Source of the DNA: Candidatus Azobacteroides sp.
GTDB lineage: Bacteria; Bacteroidota; Bacteroidia; Bacteroidales; Azobacteroidaceae
Length of the DNA: 55,646 nucleotides
NCBI GenBank assembly: GCA_009783445.1
Contig: WRFY01000119.1
Coordinates: 1 to 55,646, forward strand
Reading direction: 5' to 3'
Shown one piece after another: positions 53,354 to 55,646 of this stretch. Both the position numbers and the translations under genes were made by a program. A model generated the notes under the pieces. That model was not told the DNA's origin. It searched no databases and saw only the letters and a program-made list of their open reading frames with translations. How positions within the stretch are numbered: position 1 is the stretch's first letter; each line of letters begins with the position of its first letter.

Positions 53354-54740
53354 CGACACGATTTGCGCCATCGCCACGCCGCCGGGGCAAGGCGCCATCG
53401 CCACGATCCGCATATCGGGCGGCGAGGCTTTGCCGGTTTGCGATCAAGTGCTGATTACAAAAGAAAATCGATTGCCTTCGCTGCAAAAATCCCAAACCGT
53501 ATCTTTTGGAAGGATTACGGATAGGGGAAAAACTATATTGGACGAAGTATTGACGATTGTTTTTCGCGCTCCGCATTCCTATACGGGCGAAGATGTTGTG
53601 GAAATATCCTGTCATGGTTCGACCTATATTCAGCAGGAGATACTGAAACTTTTAATAGAAAACGGTTGCCGTCTGGCTCGCCCGGGTGAATTTACTCAAC
53701 GAGCTTTTTTGAACGGGAAAATGGATTTATCGCAAGCCGAAGCGGTCGCCGATGTCATAGCTTCGTCTTCGGAAGCCTCTCATCGCTTGGCGATGAATCA
53801 GATGCGGGGAGGATTCAGCAAGGAATTAGAATATCTCCGGTCGCAATTGTTGCACTTTGTTTCTCTGATTGAACTGGAATTGGACTTTGGCGAAGAAGAG
53901 GTTGAATTTGCCGATCGCAGTCAACTGATTCATTTGGCCGACAACCTCCAACGGATGATTGCTCGGCTGGCACATTCGTTCAGCGTGGGAAATGTTTTGA
54001 AAAACGGCGTTCCGGTCGTTATCGTCGGCGAAACGAATGCCGGTAAATCGACCTTGCTCAATTTGCTGCTGAACGAAGAAAAAGCCATTGTTTCTGAAAT
54101 TCACGGCACGACTCGCGATGCGATTGAAGACGTTGTCAACATTCAAGGAGTAACGTTCCGCTTCATTGATACGGCAGGCATTCGAAGCACGAACGATGAA
54201 GTAGAAAAAATAGGAATTAACCGAACTTTCCGAAAAATTGATCAAGCGTCCATCATTATCTGGATGATCGACACCACCCATTTTAATACAGAGATCGAGT
54301 ATATTGCCGACAAAATTGTTCCAAGAACCAAAAATAAAAAATTGATTATTGTTTTCAACAAAATCGATAAAATCAGCCAAGAAGAACAACAGATACTGGA
54401 AGATGAATTTTTACCGCAAGTTCCGGCAGAACGCATCTATCTGTCCGCTAAATACAAAAAAAATACCGAACGGTTGGAAAAGGCTTTGCTGAAAGCCGCC
54501 AACTTGCCCGAATTGACTGCCGATGATTTGATTGTCTCCAACTTACGCCATTACGAAGCCTTAACCAAATCCCTCTATTCGATCGAACGGGTAATAGACG
54601 GCTTGAAAACCAATCTCTCCGGCGATTTCATCGCACAAGACATTCGCGAATGTATGCACTATCTGGGAGAAATTACCGGCGAAATTACGACCGATGAGGT
54701 GCTGGAAAATATTTTTGGAAAGTTTTGCATCGGAAAATAA
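53346..54740 (+). CDS. mnmE: tRNA uridine-5-carboxymethylaminomethyl modification GTPase MnmE
   Basis: A 464-residue GTPase that with MnmG modifies wobble uridine of some tRNAs. The N-terminal folate-binding domain has NDTICAIATPPGQGAIATIR and FRAPHSYTGEDVVEISCHGS. The G domain (about 215-375) has GETNAGKSTLLNLLL, GTTRDAIED, DTAGIRSTNDEVEKIGI and FNKIDK. The C terminus is FCIGK with the conserved cysteine. The length fits the E. coli protein (454). It is the last gene before the AT-rich region and the broken mobile-type gene. Confidence 0.97.
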   Translation: MNNDTICAIATPPGQGAIATIRISGGEALPVCDQVLITKENRLPSLQKSQTVSFGRITDRGKTILDEVLTIVFRAPHSYTGEDVVEISCHGSTYIQQEILKLLIENGCRLARPGEFTQRAFLNGKMDLSQAEAVADVIASSSEASHRLAMNQMRGGFSKELEYLRSQLLHFVSLIELELDFGEEEVEFADRSQLIHLADNLQRMIARLAHSFSVGNVLKNGVPVVIVGETNAGKSTLLNLLLNEEKAIVSEIHGTTRDAIEDVVNIQGVTFRFIDTAGIRSTNDEVEKIGINRTFRKIDQASIIIWMIDTTHFNTEIEYIADKIVPRTKNKKLIIVFNKIDKISQEEQQILEDEFLPQVPAERIYLSAKYKKNTERLEKALLKAANLPELTADDLIVSNLRHYEALTKSLYSIERVIDGLKTNLSGDFIAQDIRECMHYLGEITGEITTDEVLENIFGKFCIGK

Positions 54741-54830
54741 ACCACGAAAACAACAATAAATCATATGCAAATAAATCACTAAATATCATCGAATTAAATA
54801 AATTTTGCTGATATTTTTTTATCGTTATCT

Positions 54831-54862
54831 ATTGTTTTATATTGATATTTTGCTTATTTTTG
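54831..54862 (+). promoter_or_regulatory. Possible promoter of the broken HTH gene
   Basis: TATTTTTG (54855-54862) matches TAnnTTTG, with ATTG (54831-54834) 20 bases upstream. The region 54741-54986 contains no gene. Confidence 0.45.
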
Positions 54863-54986
54863 TACCACGATAGTAGAAGTGTAAAAAATTAAATCCAATG
54901 TTATGTAGTAATTTTACAAAAGTTGACAAATACGCGCAAAGATTGACAAGAAATAAATACAAACGATACCGATATTAAGGTAAAAA

Positions 54987-55646
54987 ATGGCAGAAAAAAT
55001 ACAATTTGAATTTGCGTGTAAAACCTGCGGAAAACTTTTACCGCATACACAAGCACTACAAAATATTGTAGCCCGAATTGTGCAAAGCGAGGATATAAAA
55101 TCGCAAACCGAAAAGAACGCTTACGCTTGGAAAGCGAAGAAATCCAAGAGCATAACCGTCAAAACCTGCCTTTGTAAGAAAATTTATCACTCGCCGATGC
55201 TGCCGCTTTACTTAGCGTTTCACGCCCTATGCTATACAAATTACTTGAAGATAGAAAGATAGAATTACTACGCATTAGCAAACGCACCATAAGAGTAAAA
55301 AAGTCCGATTTATTAAATTTATACCAAAACACACCCGAAAAACTAACCCTAATTAACACCTCCATTCCACAAATCAACAAAGTACAAGAAGAATATATCA
55401 CGGTAGCCGAAGCCCTTAAACAATTCAAAATCTCAATGACTTGGTTTTACCGCAAAACCAAAGAGAAAGAAATTACCCCTATCATAATAAAAGGCACAGC
55501 ACACTATTCCTTAAAACCACTACAAAAACTATTTGCCAAAAAGCAATATGCCGATATTGCCGAATGGTACACCGTTTCCGAAATAGTCGAAAAATTTGGA
55601 GTTTCAAGGCAATATGTTTACGAATACACAAGCGACCACAAAATGC
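54987..55646 (+). pseudogene. Broken zinc-finger + HTH (excisionase-like) gene, cut by the window edge
   Basis: The ATG frame encodes MAEKIQFEFACKTCGKLL, the first half of a CxxC zinc finger, then loses homology at about 55040. From 55040 a second frame continues it (YCSPNCAKRGYK, the second cysteine pair, then RLRLESEEIQEHNRQNLPL), and TAA at 55175-55177 interrupts this. The same frame stays open to the window end with two HTH-type units: NLSLADAAALLSVSRPMLYK followed by ISKRTIRVKKSDLLNLY, and YITVAEALKQFKISMTWFYR; a third begins WYTVSEIVEKFGVSRQYVY. One base lost near 55040 and one nonsense change would explain this. Such proteins occur in Bacteroidetes mobile elements. A sequencing error cannot be excluded for the frameshift. 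Confidence 0.7.

Noticed and set aside
55159-55428. Minus-strand open frame opposite the broken HTH gene
   Set aside because: The plus-strand frame shows clear HTH sequence; the reverse frame shows none.

Overview
The window looks like a chromosome segment of a Bacteroidota bacterium, most likely order Bacteroidales; the family cannot be fixed from the sequence alone. The grounds are two SusC/SusD-type receptor pairs, a FecR/ECF sigma pair, type IX secretion-like C-terminal tails, the L28-L33-DUF4295 ribosomal string, NfeD-FloA, AT-rich intergenic DNA, and TAnnTTTG-type -7 promoter elements upstream of many genes. No tRNA, rRNA, CRISPR array or intact insertion sequence was seen. Region 1 (1-20.5 kb) is a polysaccharide utilisation locus. 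After the tail of a secreted carbohydrate-active protein come a divergent AraC regulator and an operon of sodium:solute symporter, GH130 phosphorylase and a secreted clan GH-A hydrolase. A second operon holds susC-susD-susC-susD, a DUF1735-like lipoprotein and a DUF5060/GH5-like enzyme. A convergent GH5-like enzyme with an N-terminal carbohydrate-binding-like module closes the locus. The two plus-strand operons share a candidate AraC operator (two half-sites 21 bp apart, the same distance from the -7 element), so they probably form one regulon. The gene content suggests beta-mannan or another beta-mannoside: endo-acting enzymes at the surface, SusCD import, a symporter across the inner membrane and phosphorolysis in the cytoplasm. 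Region 2 (20.6-32.2 kb) is mostly housekeeping: an amidohydrolase, dipeptidase E, an Lrp/AsnC regulator, rpmB-rpmG-DUF4295, then ftsY-rimO-HU-(HU+transmembrane+LysM)-rpoN and the membrane pyrophosphatase hppA. The HU-transmembrane-LysM protein, which could tie DNA to the cell wall, is the most unusual protein in the window. Region 3 (32.2-41.5 kb) holds three minus-strand envelope proteins of unknown function, a DUF4139 protein carrying an inserted SusC-type N-terminal domain, a FecR/ECF sigma pair with no receptor next to it, and a divergent secreted GH2 enzyme of the endo-beta-mannosidase type. Region 4 (41.7-54.7 kb) has clpC-htpG, an unrecognised HTH protein, pfkA, an envelope operon (TPR/PD40-nfeD-floA), a nucleoside phosphorylase, a DUF308/HdeD-like membrane protein and mnmE. 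The right edge contains a broken gene for a zinc-finger plus HTH (excisionase-like) protein, which may mark the border of a mobile element. Gene ends are often marked by long inverted repeats, several of them perfect over 20 bp or more.
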